Shown piece after piece: positions 56,501 to 64,000 of a stretch of 64,000 nt of DNA. The notes under the pieces were generated by a model. The model saw only the letters and a list, made by a program, of their open reading frames with translations, was not told the origin of the DNA and ran no database searches. The position numbers and the translations under genes were made by a program. The DNA is taken from positions 661,340-725,339 of the forward strand of contig OX638356.1 in the NCBI GenBank assembly GCA_951813395.1, written 5' to 3'. The DNA comes from Longimicrobiales bacterium. GTDB taxonomy: Bacteria; Gemmatimonadota; Gemmatimonadetes; Longimicrobiales; Gaopeijiaceae. Each line of letters begins with the position of its first letter. The first letter of the stretch is position 1.

Positions 56501-57982
56501 TCAGCCTCCGATGAGCCAGACCAGCAGCGCAGTCGGGACCGCCATCAACTCCGGATCACTCAAATCGAGCGCGCTCCGGGTGGCCACGACACCGCGCCAG
56601 CGAGACGCTCTCATCGTCCGCGCCGCCCGCCTCCACCGTTCGCCGTCGACGTACTTCGACTCGACGGCGAGATCACCAAACCCGGGGCCCACGAAGTCGA
56701 TCTCCTTGCGCGTTGGTGTCCTGTGGTGCAACACGGCGTCGAAGTTCAGGTAGCCGCCCGGGCGTTCGCGGGCGAACGACCGGACCAGAGCCATGCCGAG
56801 TTGTTGCTCGGACATGGGTCCGAAGTCGGCAGTGGGCTGTGTGCGCGGCGAGAGGCGCGAATAGATCGGATCGGTGAAGTATGTCTTCTCCTGTGACCGA
56901 AGAGCGGGCCGGAGATCGTGTTCCCGATGACATGGCCACGCCACGAAGCTCTCGCGAAGGGCGTCGATGCGCCGGCGAACGGTGTTCGCGGATGTGCCAA
57001 TGTCCGTGCCGATGTCATGACAGTTGGTAGGCGAGGCGATCCCCCGGGCCAGCCGTTGGACGAAGGCGTCCGTCTGTGTCAACGACCACGCCGCCCTCCG
57101 GAAAGACTCCCCGTGAATCACATCGAGCAGGGTCCGCTCGAATACCCGCGACTCTTCTGCCTCATGGGCCGCGACCGCTTGCGGGAAGCCGCCAACCGTC
57201 AAGTAGGTCTCCCACTCTGCCACGAGTCGCCTTAACCATGGAGTAAGCGTCCGGACGGCGTCCGACACGGTTGCAGTGGTCAGATCGGCGACTGCGAAGG
57301 GGCCGAAGTCGTTGGGTGGAGAACCGATGGAAAGAGCCGAACCGCTTCCAGACCTGACTTCGACGAAATCCCGGAACGGCATCGGGAGCAGGATGCGATC
57401 GGGTCGCAGAGCATTCCCGCGTCGCCCGGCGAGAGCCTTGACCGCCTCGGTCAGATTGGCGGCAGACGAACCCGTGAGTACCACTGTATCCAGGGAGAAG
57501 CGACTGTCGTTGTCGCGAAGCCACTTGATTGCGGCCGGCCATCCGTCGGTGATAGCGGTGATTTCGTCGATGAACCAGAAACGCCGCACGTCAATCGGCG
57601 TCAAGTCGGCGGCAGCGTCCACGGCGCGACGAAGATCGCCGGCGGTCAACTCGTCGGCTGCGATGTGAATGATGCGCCGGGGATCCTCTCCGGCGTCTAT
57701 CAGCCGCCGTATCTTTTTTTTGACCTCAACGGATTTTCCGACTCTCCTGGGGCCGCGGAGGACGTAGAGCCCACCCGGCGCAAGGTCTTCAATGACTCGG
57801 GCCGTATACTCGAACGGAGCCTCGCGGGCCCGCCGGAGGTCGGGATCGCGAAGTACCCAGGTTCGAGGCTCGGCCCACCAGCTGGTTCGGGCCAGAAGGT
57901 CTCGCAGTTCGGGTGTGGTTGCCAGTCGTGTCTCCAGGTACCGGGGATTGTCTGGTCGCGAGCGGAAGATGGCTGGCTCCAT
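56501..57982 (-). CDS. AAA ATPase of the DUF4143 type
   Basis: This 493-aa protein has Walker A GPRRVGKS at 78-85 and Walker B RRFWFIDEIT around 134-142. A winged-helix region follows (SANTVRRRIDALRESF). The C-terminal nuclease-like DUF4143 part has EIDFVGPG and LAVESKYVDG, i.e. a D...E-x-K pattern. Family members are very common and mostly uncharacterised. It is the first gene of a two-gene operon with the STAND-like protein. The ATG at 57980-57982 has no clear Shine-Dalgarno; TTGACA lies just upstream on the minus strand. Confidence 0.82.
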   Translation of the reverse strand: MEPAIFRSRPDNPRYLETRLATTPELRDLLARTSWWAEPRTWVLRDPDLRRAREAPFEYTARVIEDLAPGGLYVLRGPRRVGKSVEVKKKIRRLIDAGEDPRRIIHIAADELTAGDLRRAVDAAADLTPIDVRRFWFIDEITAITDGWPAAIKWLRDNDSRFSLDTVVLTGSSAANLTEAVKALAGRRGNALRPDRILLPMPFRDFVEVRSGSGSALSIGSPPNDFGPFAVADLTTATVSDAVRTLTPWLRRLVAEWETYLTVGGFPQAVAAHEAEESRVFERTLLDVIHGESFRRAAWSLTQTDAFVQRLARGIASPTNCHDIGTDIGTSANTVRRRIDALRESFVAWPCHREHDLRPALRSQEKTYFTDPIYSRLSPRTQPTADFGPMSEQQLGMALVRSFARERPGGYLNFDAVLHHRTPTRKEIDFVGPGFGDLAVESKYVDGERWRRAARTMRASRWRGVVATRSALDLSDPELMAVPTALLVWLIGG

Positions 57983-58031
57983 AGACCCATGTCAACAGTA
58001 CGCCCGACAAGTCTCTTCGAGATGGGATATT

Positions 58032-58073
58032 ATGTATACCTTATCATACGTACATGTCGGAAAATGTATACAT
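58032..58073. promoter_or_regulatory. AT-rich regulatory region with ATGTATAC repeats upstream of the ATPase island
   Basis: ATGTATAC occurs at 58032-58039 and again at 58064-58071, with a TACGTA palindrome between (58047-58052). The region lies 50-90 bases before the start of the two-gene ATPase operon and is strongly AT-rich. It probably contains its promoter and operators. The right copy of the GTATACAT border repeat (58066-58073) is inside it. Confidence 0.4.
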
Positions 58074-58086
58074 CATTCTCCGCATC

Positions 58087-58111
58087 GTTAGATATTCGGA
58101 GCCTGTCTAAC
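58087..58111. repeat. Short inverted repeat GTTAGA / TCTAAC
   Basis: GTTAGA (58087-58092) and TCTAAC (58106-58111) are a perfect six-base inverted repeat with a 13-base spacer. It lies 50 bases past the serine hydrolase stop, in the gap ahead of the ATPase island. It could be a weak hairpin at the end of the hydrolase transcript. Confidence 0.3.
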
Positions 58112-58161
58112 AGGAGAACGTCGGCGTACGCCTTCCGTGAAGCTCACGTTGCCGACCGCGA

Positions 58162-59622
58162 TCAGCCGCTGCGGCGCATGGCGAAGACGCCGTTCAGGTA
58201 GTGCGTCGCACGACCGCTGCCGTCGTCGCCCCAGAAGGCGACGTCCCAGCCGCGGTTGCCGCCCATCGCCGGATCGCGCGGCAGGAACCGGTCCCCGCCG
58301 AGCGGTATCAGCTCGGACTCCAGCGTGCTGCCGATCTCCGAGCGCGCCACCAGCCGGTCGCCGTCCACGGAGAACGAAAACCGGCTGCCCACCGCTTCGA
58401 ACTGGCCGACATACCGCTCGAGTTCAACCTTCCGGGGCGTCACCGAGTCCGGCTTCGGCGTCTGGGGCTTGTCGATGCCGAAGACCTCCGGGAAGAGGGT
58501 GTCGAACACCTTGTCGGCCAGCGGGTAGCCCTGGCTCGGCACGTTGGCGATCGTCGCGGCCGCGACGCCCTTGTTCGGACACCAGAGCAACAGGGAGGAC
58601 CCGCCCGAGTTGGTGCCGCTGTGCCCGTAGATCACCTCGCCGCCCCAACGCTTCCAGTAGGGCCCTGTGCACCACCGCTGGGCAATGATTCGGGTCGGCA
58701 TGTCGATCTCCGGGGTGTGCATCGTTTCGACGGCCTGCTCCGACAGCACCTGCCGCCCGTCGGCCGAGCGCCCGTTTCGGAGGAACATCCCGGCGAACCG
58801 CGCGAGGTCGCCGGCGCTGCAGCACAGGGTTGCCCCGGCCGGGGCGATGCTGCGCGGCAGCCCCCAGAACGGTACCCGCTCACCTTCGGGCCTCGATGGG
58901 GTCGGCGAGTAGCCTAGCGCCACCGGGTGATAGAGCAGGTCCTCCGGGAAGGTAGCCGAGTGATCGAGCCCGGCCGGCTGGAGGATCCGCTCGGCGAGCA
59001 GGGTCTCCCAGTTCCTACCCATCACCCGCTGGGCGGCGAACCCGGCGACGGCGGTGCCCGCGTTCGAGTAGCCGTAGGCCATACCCGGCTCGAATATCCC
59101 GGGAAACCCGGCGAGCGAGGCGACGTACCGGCCCAGGGCGTCATCGCCGCGACCGTGATCCGTGTATGGCCCGTTGTCGAGTCCCGACGACATCGAGAGC
59201 AGCTGGCGCAGGGTCACGTGGACGGGAGGGACGTCACTCGTCAGGGCCGCTCCGTCGAGGTAGCTCCCGACGGGTTCGTCCAGGTCGAGCGTTCCCTCGT
59301 CGACCAGCGCCATGACCACGGCGGCGTTGAAGACCTTGGTGGTCGAGCCGATCTGGAACAGGGTGTCCGGCGTGACGGCCAGGTTGCGCTCACGGATCGC
59401 CAGACCGGTTGCAAACTCGTGGACCGCCTCGCCGTCGAACACCGCGAGCTGGGCGCCGACCACGCCGAGGCTCGCGGCCGACTCGTCGAGGAGCTGCTGG
59501 AGATCGCGCGGACGGACCGCCACCTGCGGCGGAGCCGCGATCGCCGCCAGGCCCCGCGCCGACGCGACGATCGGCAACGCGGCCGCGGCCGCACCGGCTT
59601 TCAGCAAGGTACGTCGATTCAT
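58162..59622 (-). CDS. Tat-exported serine hydrolase (beta-lactamase/PBP-like family)
   Basis: This 486-aa protein has a twin-arginine signal (NRRTLLKAG) with a hydrophobic stretch to about residue 28. The class C beta-lactamase-like active site is complete: SxxK in IGSTTKVFN, YxN in YGYSNAGTA and HxG in IYGHSGTNSG. A C-terminal lipocalin-like domain (about 390-480) ends the protein. It may be an esterase, D-aminopeptidase or beta-lactamase; context does not decide. The ATG at 59622 has GGGAG upstream. It is divergent from the propeller lipoprotein gene. Confidence 0.9.
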   Translation of the reverse strand: MNRRTLLKAGAAAAALPIVASARGLAAIAAPPQVAVRPRDLQQLLDESAASLGVVGAQLAVFDGEAVHEFATGLAIRERNLAVTPDTLFQIGSTTKVFNAAVVMALVDEGTLDLDEPVGSYLDGAALTSDVPPVHVTLRQLLSMSSGLDNGPYTDHGRGDDALGRYVASLAGFPGIFEPGMAYGYSNAGTAVAGFAAQRVMGRNWETLLAERILQPAGLDHSATFPEDLLYHPVALGYSPTPSRPEGERVPFWGLPRSIAPAGATLCCSAGDLARFAGMFLRNGRSADGRQVLSEQAVETMHTPEIDMPTRIIAQRWCTGPYWKRWGGEVIYGHSGTNSGGSSLLLWCPNKGVAAATIANVPSQGYPLADKVFDTLFPEVFGIDKPQTPKPDSVTPRKVELERYVGQFEAVGSRFSFSVDGDRLVARSEIGSTLESELIPLGGDRFLPRDPAMGGNRGWDVAFWGDDGSGRATHYLNGVFAMRRSG

Positions 59623-59773
59623 CAGGAACTCCCGGGTCTTGTAACCGCGGCTACGGCGTCTTGCAGGGTCATGGCGGATCCCCGCTGCGCCGACGATACT
59701 TCAAAGATAGGCTGGCCCCACGGGCGCGCGAATTTGGTTCAGACGCGTCCACTTTGAGTCGCGCGAGGCGCAC

Positions 59774-60988
59774 ATGAAGCTGCACCGTCTCCTCTCCCTG
59801 TTGCTTCCGGCTGCGCTCGCCTGCGAGCAGGGCCGGCGATCGCCGTCCTCGCTTTCCACCGAAACACGGGACAGCGCGGGCATCCGGATCGTGGAGAACG
59901 CACGGCCGCCCGAGGGCTCGCGCCTCTCCTGGCGGATCGGATCGGGGCCCGCCGTCTCCATCGGTGCCGTCGAGGGCGAGGAGCCCTACCTGTTGGACGC
60001 GGCTTTCGACGCCACCCGGCTGAGCGACGGACGCATCGTCGTTGCGAACGTGGGGACACAGGAATTGCGGGTCTTCGACGCAAACGGCATCTACCTGGCG
60101 ACCTGGGGCGGCCGGGGAGAGGGACCGGGCGAATTCACGGGTCTCTGGCAGATCGAGCCGTGGCCGGGCGACTCGATTGTGGCCTGGAACGCGCCGCGCT
60201 TCGGGATTTCGATCTTTGACGCGCGGGGCACCTACGCCCGCACCTTCAGACTGGCTCACGACGAGGGCACGCCGCCAATGCAGCGGTTCTGGCCACAATC
60301 AACGACGCGAGACGGAGCGGTTCTCGCGGCCTACCGGCCCGAAGCCGCGGACACGGTCGTCGTTCAGCTCAGGGATGGTGATGGCGAAATCCGGAGTTCG
60401 TTCGGAACCCACCCGGGCAGGGAGCCGTACATCCATCGCGAGGGCGACCGTTCGATCCTCTACTGGACGATCTTCGGGCAGCAGCCCGTGTGGACCTCCT
60501 GGGGCGACCTTACGATTGTCGCCCACACCGGCCGCTACGAACTCAGGGCCTACCGCGCAGACGGTTCACTGACCCGGATCGTCCGACGCGACCATGTCCC
60601 GCGCCCGCCCTCGGAGACCGAAATCGAGGCCTTTATCGAATGGCAGGTCGGCCGCAGCGTTCGCAGTTCCGAGAGCGAACGAGCCGAGTCGCGGGGCCGG
60701 TACCGTAACGTCCCGGTCGCGGAGCACTTTCCGGCTTTCGAATCGGTCCTGACGGACGCCCGCGATCACCTCTGGGTCGAGGAATACGAGTCACCGGCTG
60801 AAGAGGAACCGGGAGCGCTCTGGACCGTGTTCGATCCGGAGGGTCGGGCGCTGGGGTTCGTGGAATTGCCGGAGGGACTCCGGGTCCACGAGATCGGCGA
60901 GGACTACATTCTCGGCCGCGCTCTCGACGAACTCGATGTGGAGTACATCCAGGTGTGGGCGCTGGAGCGGTTGGGAGGCGGGAGCTGA
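59774..60988 (+). CDS. Six-bladed beta-propeller lipoprotein
   Basis: This 404-aa protein has a lipoprotein signal (LLLPAALACEQ, cysteine near residue 17) and a series of propeller blades. One includes the typical LRVFDANGIYLATWGGRGEGPGEF segment (written here in two parts: LRVFDANGIYLA, TWGGRGEGPGEF). NHL-type six-bladed proteins of this kind are abundant in environmental Bacteroidota and Gemmatimonadota and usually have no known function. The ATG at 59774 follows GCGAGG. It converges on the alpha/beta hydrolase gene with 21 bases between. Confidence 0.85.
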   Translation: MKLHRLLSLLLPAALACEQGRRSPSSLSTETRDSAGIRIVENARPPEGSRLSWRIGSGPAVSIGAVEGEEPYLLDAAFDATRLSDGRIVVANVGTQELRVFDANGIYLATWGGRGEGPGEFTGLWQIEPWPGDSIVAWNAPRFGISIFDARGTYARTFRLAHDEGTPPMQRFWPQSTTRDGAVLAAYRPEAADTVVVQLRDGDGEIRSSFGTHPGREPYIHREGDRSILYWTIFGQQPVWTSWGDLTIVAHTGRYELRAYRADGSLTRIVRRDHVPRPPSETEIEAFIEWQVGRSVRSSESERAESRGRYRNVPVAEHFPAFESVLTDARDHLWVEEYESPAEEEPGALWTVFDPEGRALGFVELPEGLRVHEIGEDYILGRALDELDVEYIQVWALERLGGGS

Positions 60989-61009
60989 GGGTGCCTGCGG
61001 GAGAGCGTC

Positions 61010-61924
61010 CTACAGCAGGCCCTCGTCCTCGAGAAAGCCAAGCAGCAACTCGACGCACTCCTCGGGATGTTCGATCTGGAGGAAGTGCGTTGCATCCGGA
61101 ATGAAATCGTAGTCGACCGTATTGATGTGGCTCAGGTTGAACGTCGGCATGTAAGCGAACGACATCATGGGGTCCGACCCGATGACCTTGGTGGGACACG
61201 GCAGGTTCCCCAGGTCGACCAGGAAGGCGTAGGTGCGCGAGTACGCAAAGATCTGCGCTTCGTACTCGCGGGGACATCGAAGCTCCAGGCCCTCCCCGTC
61301 CGCGGATTCCCGCAACACGGTGCTGGCCATCAGGTCTGCGGCACCTGGAACGGCGCGCGTCAGCAGCAGGTGGTGGACGAGCTCCGAGAACTCGGCCGCC
61401 TGATGGAACCGATCCGTCCTGCGGCGCGCGATCTCGGCCGACCTGTCCGCGGACTTGTCGAATTCGGCTTCCCCCATCCTCGGCCTGTAGAGAGGCGGAT
61501 CGTAGAGGACCCAGGCGGAAAGATCACCCGTACGACCTGTGCCGAGCGCCGAGGAGAGCAGGGCGGTCAGGGCCGAAAGGGAGTGGAAGACGCCGATCGT
61601 GCGCGTCCGGCCGTAACGGGCGGCGACCGCCTCGACGACCTGTTCCTGGTCCCGGATCAGATTGGGGATGTTGTGCCCGCCGCGCGGGCCGACCGCGTTC
61701 CACCCGTGATTCCTGAGGTCATAGACCAGGACATCGAAGTCTTCCAGGAACCGCGACCAGAACGGGTAGTAGAGGTCTACGGCGAGCCCGTTGCCATGGC
61801 CCACGAGCACACGGAGCCCGCGGGGGTTCCCATGTCGCCGTACTCTGGTGACGCTGCCGTCGTCATGCCTTACGTCATGTACCGAACTCGGCTCCGGTAC
61901 TCTCCAGACAGCGCCGGAAGTCAT
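61010..61924 (-). CDS. Alpha/beta hydrolase
   Basis: This 304-aa alpha/beta hydrolase has an oxyanion-type loop VLVGHGNGLAVD, the YDLRNHG strand, the nucleophile serine in GVFHSLSALTA and the catalytic histidine in PDATHFLQIEHPEE. The nucleophile elbow has histidine before serine (FHS) rather than the common GHS. It lies 66 bases downstream of a free-standing acyl carrier protein gene on the same strand. A thioesterase or acyltransfer role on carrier-bound acyl groups is therefore an attractive inference. The substrate is unknown. Confidence 0.87.
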   Translation of the reverse strand: MTSGAVWRVPEPSSVHDVRHDDGSVTRVRRHGNPRGLRVLVGHGNGLAVDLYYPFWSRFLEDFDVLVYDLRNHGWNAVGPRGGHNIPNLIRDQEQVVEAVAARYGRTRTIGVFHSLSALTALLSSALGTGRTGDLSAWVLYDPPLYRPRMGEAEFDKSADRSAEIARRRTDRFHQAAEFSELVHHLLLTRAVPGAADLMASTVLRESADGEGLELRCPREYEAQIFAYSRTYAFLVDLGNLPCPTKVIGSDPMMSFAYMPTFNLSHINTVDYDFIPDATHFLQIEHPEECVELLLGFLEDEGLL

Positions 61925-61990
61925 GGCACGCCGCGCTCCCCGCAGGCGTCACGCCGGGGAAGAACTGCGGCCATGGCCGTGGAGGTGCGT

Positions 61991-62209
61991 TCAGCCGGTC
62001 TGGGAATCGATGAACCGGGCCAGCTTGCGCAGCGTGGTGAAGCACTCGGGGGGAATCGAGACACCGAACTCCTTCTCGACGACCTTCTTGAAGGCGACGG
62101 CGTCCAGGGAGGAGACACCGGAGTCGGCGAGGCCACCATCCCACATGGGTTCACGGCCCAGGTTCAGGTGCTCATCGACCAGTTCTGCCAGGCGAGCTTC
62201 AGCGGCCAT
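61991..62209 (-). CDS. Free-standing acyl carrier protein
   Basis: This 72-aa protein has the phosphopantetheine-binding fold. The likely modified serine is Ser34 in LADSGVSSLDAVAF, with the following LDAV helix and FGVSIPPE loop typical of carrier proteins. It is acidic and about the size of one carrier domain. The ATG at 62209 has GAAGGG upstream. No fatty acid, PKS or NRPS genes are nearby, and the only partner is the downstream alpha/beta hydrolase. Confidence 0.82.
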   Translation of the reverse strand: MAAEARLAELVDEHLNLGREPMWDGGLADSGVSSLDAVAFKKVVEKEFGVSIPPECFTTLRKLARFIDSQTG

Positions 62210-62254
62210 CGTTGCAACCCTTCGTGCAGAGGATATGGAACAGGTACGCCACAG

Positions 62255-62274
62255 GAACGCGCGAGCGCGCGTTC
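62255..62274. repeat. Perfect GC-rich hairpin between the ATPase and ACP genes
   Basis: GAACGCGCG and CGCGCGTTC flank a two-base centre, giving a nine-base perfect stem. It lies about 40 bases past the stop of the minus-strand DUF4143 ATPase gene and upstream of the ACP gene. It may end or attenuate the ATPase transcript, although no U-run follows. Confidence 0.45.
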
Positions 62275-62314
62275 GCCCGTGGCACAACGATGCTTCACTA
62301 TCCGGCCAGGATTG

Positions 62315-63544
62315 TCAAGCCACGGCCTTACATCTGTACAGCAGGCTCACCATTTCCTGCAGTCCAATCGCCTCCGCACCGCCCTGAAGCGGGAAGCGCT
62401 CAGTGCCGCCGTAAACGACGAAGGCCCGCTCGGGGGCGATGTCGCCGAGCGCAATCCGCAAGTGTCGTGTCGGTGAGACCGCAAGCCCCCGCTTGACCTC
62501 AATCGCCCAGACCGTGCCCCCCGGGAGTTCCAGAACAAGATCCATTTCGACGCCCGTGGCCGTCCGGTAGAAGCTGGCCCGCGCGCCGTCGGGGACCGCG
62601 CGGACGAGCGTCTCGAGCACGAATCCCTCCCAGCTGGTCCCCGCCACCGGATGGCCCAGTACGGCGTCCAGATCGTCCAGTCCCAGGAGTGTGTGTACGA
62701 TGCCGCTGTCGCGCAGGTATACCTTCGGTGACTTCACCAGCCGCTTGCGCACGCTGGCGTGGAACGGAGGGAGCCGGCGTGCCAGTAGCAGATCGACCAG
62801 CAGGTCGAGGTAGCGCATGACGGTCTTGCCGTCCACGCCCAGGCTCCGGGCGAGCGCCGACGCGTTCCAAAGGCCTCCCTGCGAATGGGCCAGCATGGTC
62901 CAGAAGCGGCGCAGCGTCTCGGCCGGGATGCGTGGTCCCAGCATGGGAATGTCGCGTTCCAGGTAGGTGCGGATGAAGTTCCGGCGCCAAAGCGCGCTGG
63001 CGGCATCGTCGGGGGCCAGGAAGCTCCGGGGGAATCCTCCGCGTATCCACAGGCTCGTCGATTGCTCGGCCGGCACTTCGCGGATATCCAGAGGATCGAG
63101 GGCCAGGTAGCCGATCCGCCCTGCGAGGCTCTCTCCGGATTGCCGCATCAGGTCCATGGAGGCCGATCCCAGGATCAGAAAGTGGCCGGCCGGCTCGCCT
63201 TCACGGATGCGGTCGTCGATGACTCCGCGGAGGACCTGAAACATCTCCGGAACCCGGTGGATCTCGTCGAGCACCACAAGCCGGTCCCGAACCGAGCCGA
63301 GGTACCCGCGTGCATCCGACAGACGTTGGAGATGGGCAGGGTTCTCGAGGTCGAGGTAGAGTCCGGGCCTCGGCGCGCCGGGTTCGGCCAGGCGTGTCCG
63401 CGTTTCGGTTGACGCGTCGACGATGGCGCGCGCCAGCGTGGTCTTCCCCACCTGGCGCGGGCCCAGCAGGGCAACCGCCGGAAACAGGGCAAGGTGGTCC
63501 TCGATGGTCGATCGCAGGGTGCGGGGGATGGCCGGGGTGTTCAT
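62315..63544 (-). CDS. Second AAA ATPase of the DUF4143 type
   Basis: This 409-aa protein has Walker A GPRQVGKTT at 28-36 and Walker B LVVLDEIHRVPE. The FLILGSASMDLMRQSGESLAGRI block is highly typical of these ATPases. The C-terminal nuclease-like part has a DLVLELPGG strand and AIEVKRG (E-x-K). It is related to, but clearly distinct from, the ATPase of the 53-58 kb island, and here it stands alone. I chose ATG 63544, three bases from a 33-bp inverted repeat; a TTG at 63580 would start inside the repeat. There is no Shine-Dalgarno, so leaderless initiation is possible. Confidence 0.88.
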   Translation of the reverse strand: MNTPAIPRTLRSTIEDHLALFPAVALLGPRQVGKTTLARAIVDASTETRTRLAEPGAPRPGLYLDLENPAHLQRLSDARGYLGSVRDRLVVLDEIHRVPEMFQVLRGVIDDRIREGEPAGHFLILGSASMDLMRQSGESLAGRIGYLALDPLDIREVPAEQSTSLWIRGGFPRSFLAPDDAASALWRRNFIRTYLERDIPMLGPRIPAETLRRFWTMLAHSQGGLWNASALARSLGVDGKTVMRYLDLLVDLLLARRLPPFHASVRKRLVKSPKVYLRDSGIVHTLLGLDDLDAVLGHPVAGTSWEGFVLETLVRAVPDGARASFYRTATGVEMDLVLELPGGTVWAIEVKRGLAVSPTRHLRIALGDIAPERAFVVYGGTERFPLQGGAEAIGLQEMVSLLYRCKAVA

Positions 63545-63547
63545 ATC

Positions 63548-63580
63548 TTGCAATATCGGCATAGGATACCGAAATTGCAA
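63548..63580. promoter_or_regulatory. 33-bp inverted repeat upstream of the solitary DUF4143 ATPase
   Basis: TTGCAATATCGG (63548-63559) and CCGAAATTGCAA (63569-63580) form a 12-base inverted repeat with one mismatch and a 9-base spacer. Each arm ends in the palindrome TTGCAA. It abuts the ATPase start and would cover its core promoter. The size and symmetry fit an operator for a dimeric or tetrameric regulator, possibly the ATPase itself. Confidence 0.6.
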
Positions 63581-63592
63581 ACTACAAACCCG

Positions 63593-64000
63593 CTACACTT
63601 CTCCCCGCCGGGCCGCCCACACCGCGTAGTGACTCGCCCGCGCCGCGAACGCCATGTACGTCAGCGACGGGTTCTGGCAGCCGGACGACGTCATCGAAGC
63701 GCCGTCGATGACGAACAGGTTCGGGACGTCCCACGCCTGGTTGTGGGCGTTGAGCACGGACGTGGCGGGGTCGCGCCCCATGCGCGCCGTGCCCATCTCG
63801 TGGATGGTCAGGCCGGGGGGCGTCATCTCCGTGTCGATCGTGATGTCGCGGCCGCCGCCGGCCTCCAGCATCTCGGCGGCCTGCAGGGCGGCGTCGCGCA
63901 TCATGGCGCGCTCGTTGGCGCTCCAGGCGCAGCTGATGCGCAGGGTTGGGATTCCCCATGCGTCGACCTGGTCGGGGTCGAGGGCAACATGGTTCTCCTC
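63593..64000 (-). CDS. GMC-family oxidoreductase, C-terminal fragment
   Basis: The gene enters from the right edge; 135 C-terminal residues are visible. They carry the GMC oxidoreductase C-terminal signature HEMGTARMGRDPATSVLN with the catalytic histidine, NLFVIDGASMTSSGCQNPSLT with the second active-site residue (Asn), and the final FAD-contact helix MAFAARASHYAV. Such FAD enzymes oxidise alcohols or sugars. The reading frame is open through the edge (EENHVALDPDQVDAWG). The N-terminal FAD-binding part is outside the window. Confidence 0.9.
   Translation of the reverse strand, partial: EENHVALDPDQVDAWGIPTLRISCAWSANERAMMRDAALQAAEMLEAGGGRDITIDTEMTPPGLTIHEMGTARMGRDPATSVLNAHNQAWDVPNLFVIDGASMTSSGCQNPSLTYMAFAARASHYAVWAARRGEV

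Noticed and set aside
62290-62318. Perfect TTGACA box on the minus strand at 62313-62318 as a promoter for the ACP gene
   Set aside because: The matching -10 position reads AAGCAT, a poor fit, so the box alone was not called.

Overview
The window is dense, high-GC bacterial chromosome: about fifty genes, short gaps, many ATGA/GTGA/TTGA stop-start overlaps, and no rRNA, tRNA, CRISPR array, IS element or prophage that I can recognise. The gene styles (TonB-receptor N-terminus, six-bladed propeller lipoprotein, carboxypeptidase-regulatory/plug protein, secreted CehA-type metallohydrolase, secreted M24 and amidase enzymes, VKOR/DsbA pair) suggest a Gemmatimonadota-like aerobic heterotroph. This is inference from gene style and no 16S gene is present. 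Both ends cut through a gene: a TonB-dependent receptor on the left and a GMC oxidoreductase on the right.

0-11 kb (mostly minus strand): TonB receptor fragment, transketolase, LeuRS, a COG4324-type aminopeptidase lipoprotein, an SPFH/prohibitin protein, then an SDR (+), an ABC exporter and a HisC-like aminotransferase. 11-21 kb (plus): uvrA, a glycosyltransferase fusion, gyrA with a readable promoter, a threonine-dehydratase-like PLP enzyme, a HAD phosphatase, and a DsbA-like/VKOR/69-aa cassette for disulfide formation.

21-31.6 kb (minus): DUF402 protein, two XdhC-family proteins and a MocA-like nucleotidyltransferase (molybdoenzyme maturation without a molybdoenzyme here), FadJ-like bifunctional enzyme, a coiled-coil lipoprotein, an M23 peptidase, MetRS, an FMN reductase and a benzoate-CoA-ligase-family enzyme. 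31.6-40.2 kb (plus): a compact, translationally coupled operon of creatininase-family hydrolase, SDR, RidA, enoyl-CoA hydratase, acyl-CoA dehydrogenase, a monooxygenase/OYE fusion, tryptophan 2,3-dioxygenase and kynureninase. With the divergent ligase this reads as aerobic tryptophan catabolism through kynurenine, anthranilate and 2-aminobenzoyl-CoA. No classical formamidase is present; the creatininase-family protein is the candidate for that step.

40-53 kb: secreted M24 peptidase, PanE-like reductase, rhomboid protease, an Xre/RES toxin-antitoxin pair with twin CCATATGG palindromes, cupin, HAD dehalogenase, DinB protein, a plug-only protein, a very large TolB/CehA/YCF48-like fusion, and a secreted amidase. 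53.2-58.1 kb is a lower-GC two-gene island: a DUF4143-type AAA ATPase followed by a 1101-aa protein with an N-terminal restriction-endonuclease-like domain and a STAND-like NTPase. An 8-bp repeat, GTATACAT, sits at both borders. This is the best candidate for an undescribed, probably defensive, system. 58-64 kb: serine hydrolase, propeller lipoprotein, alpha/beta hydrolase with a free-standing acyl carrier protein, a second DUF4143 ATPase under a 33-bp inverted repeat, and the GMC oxidoreductase end.
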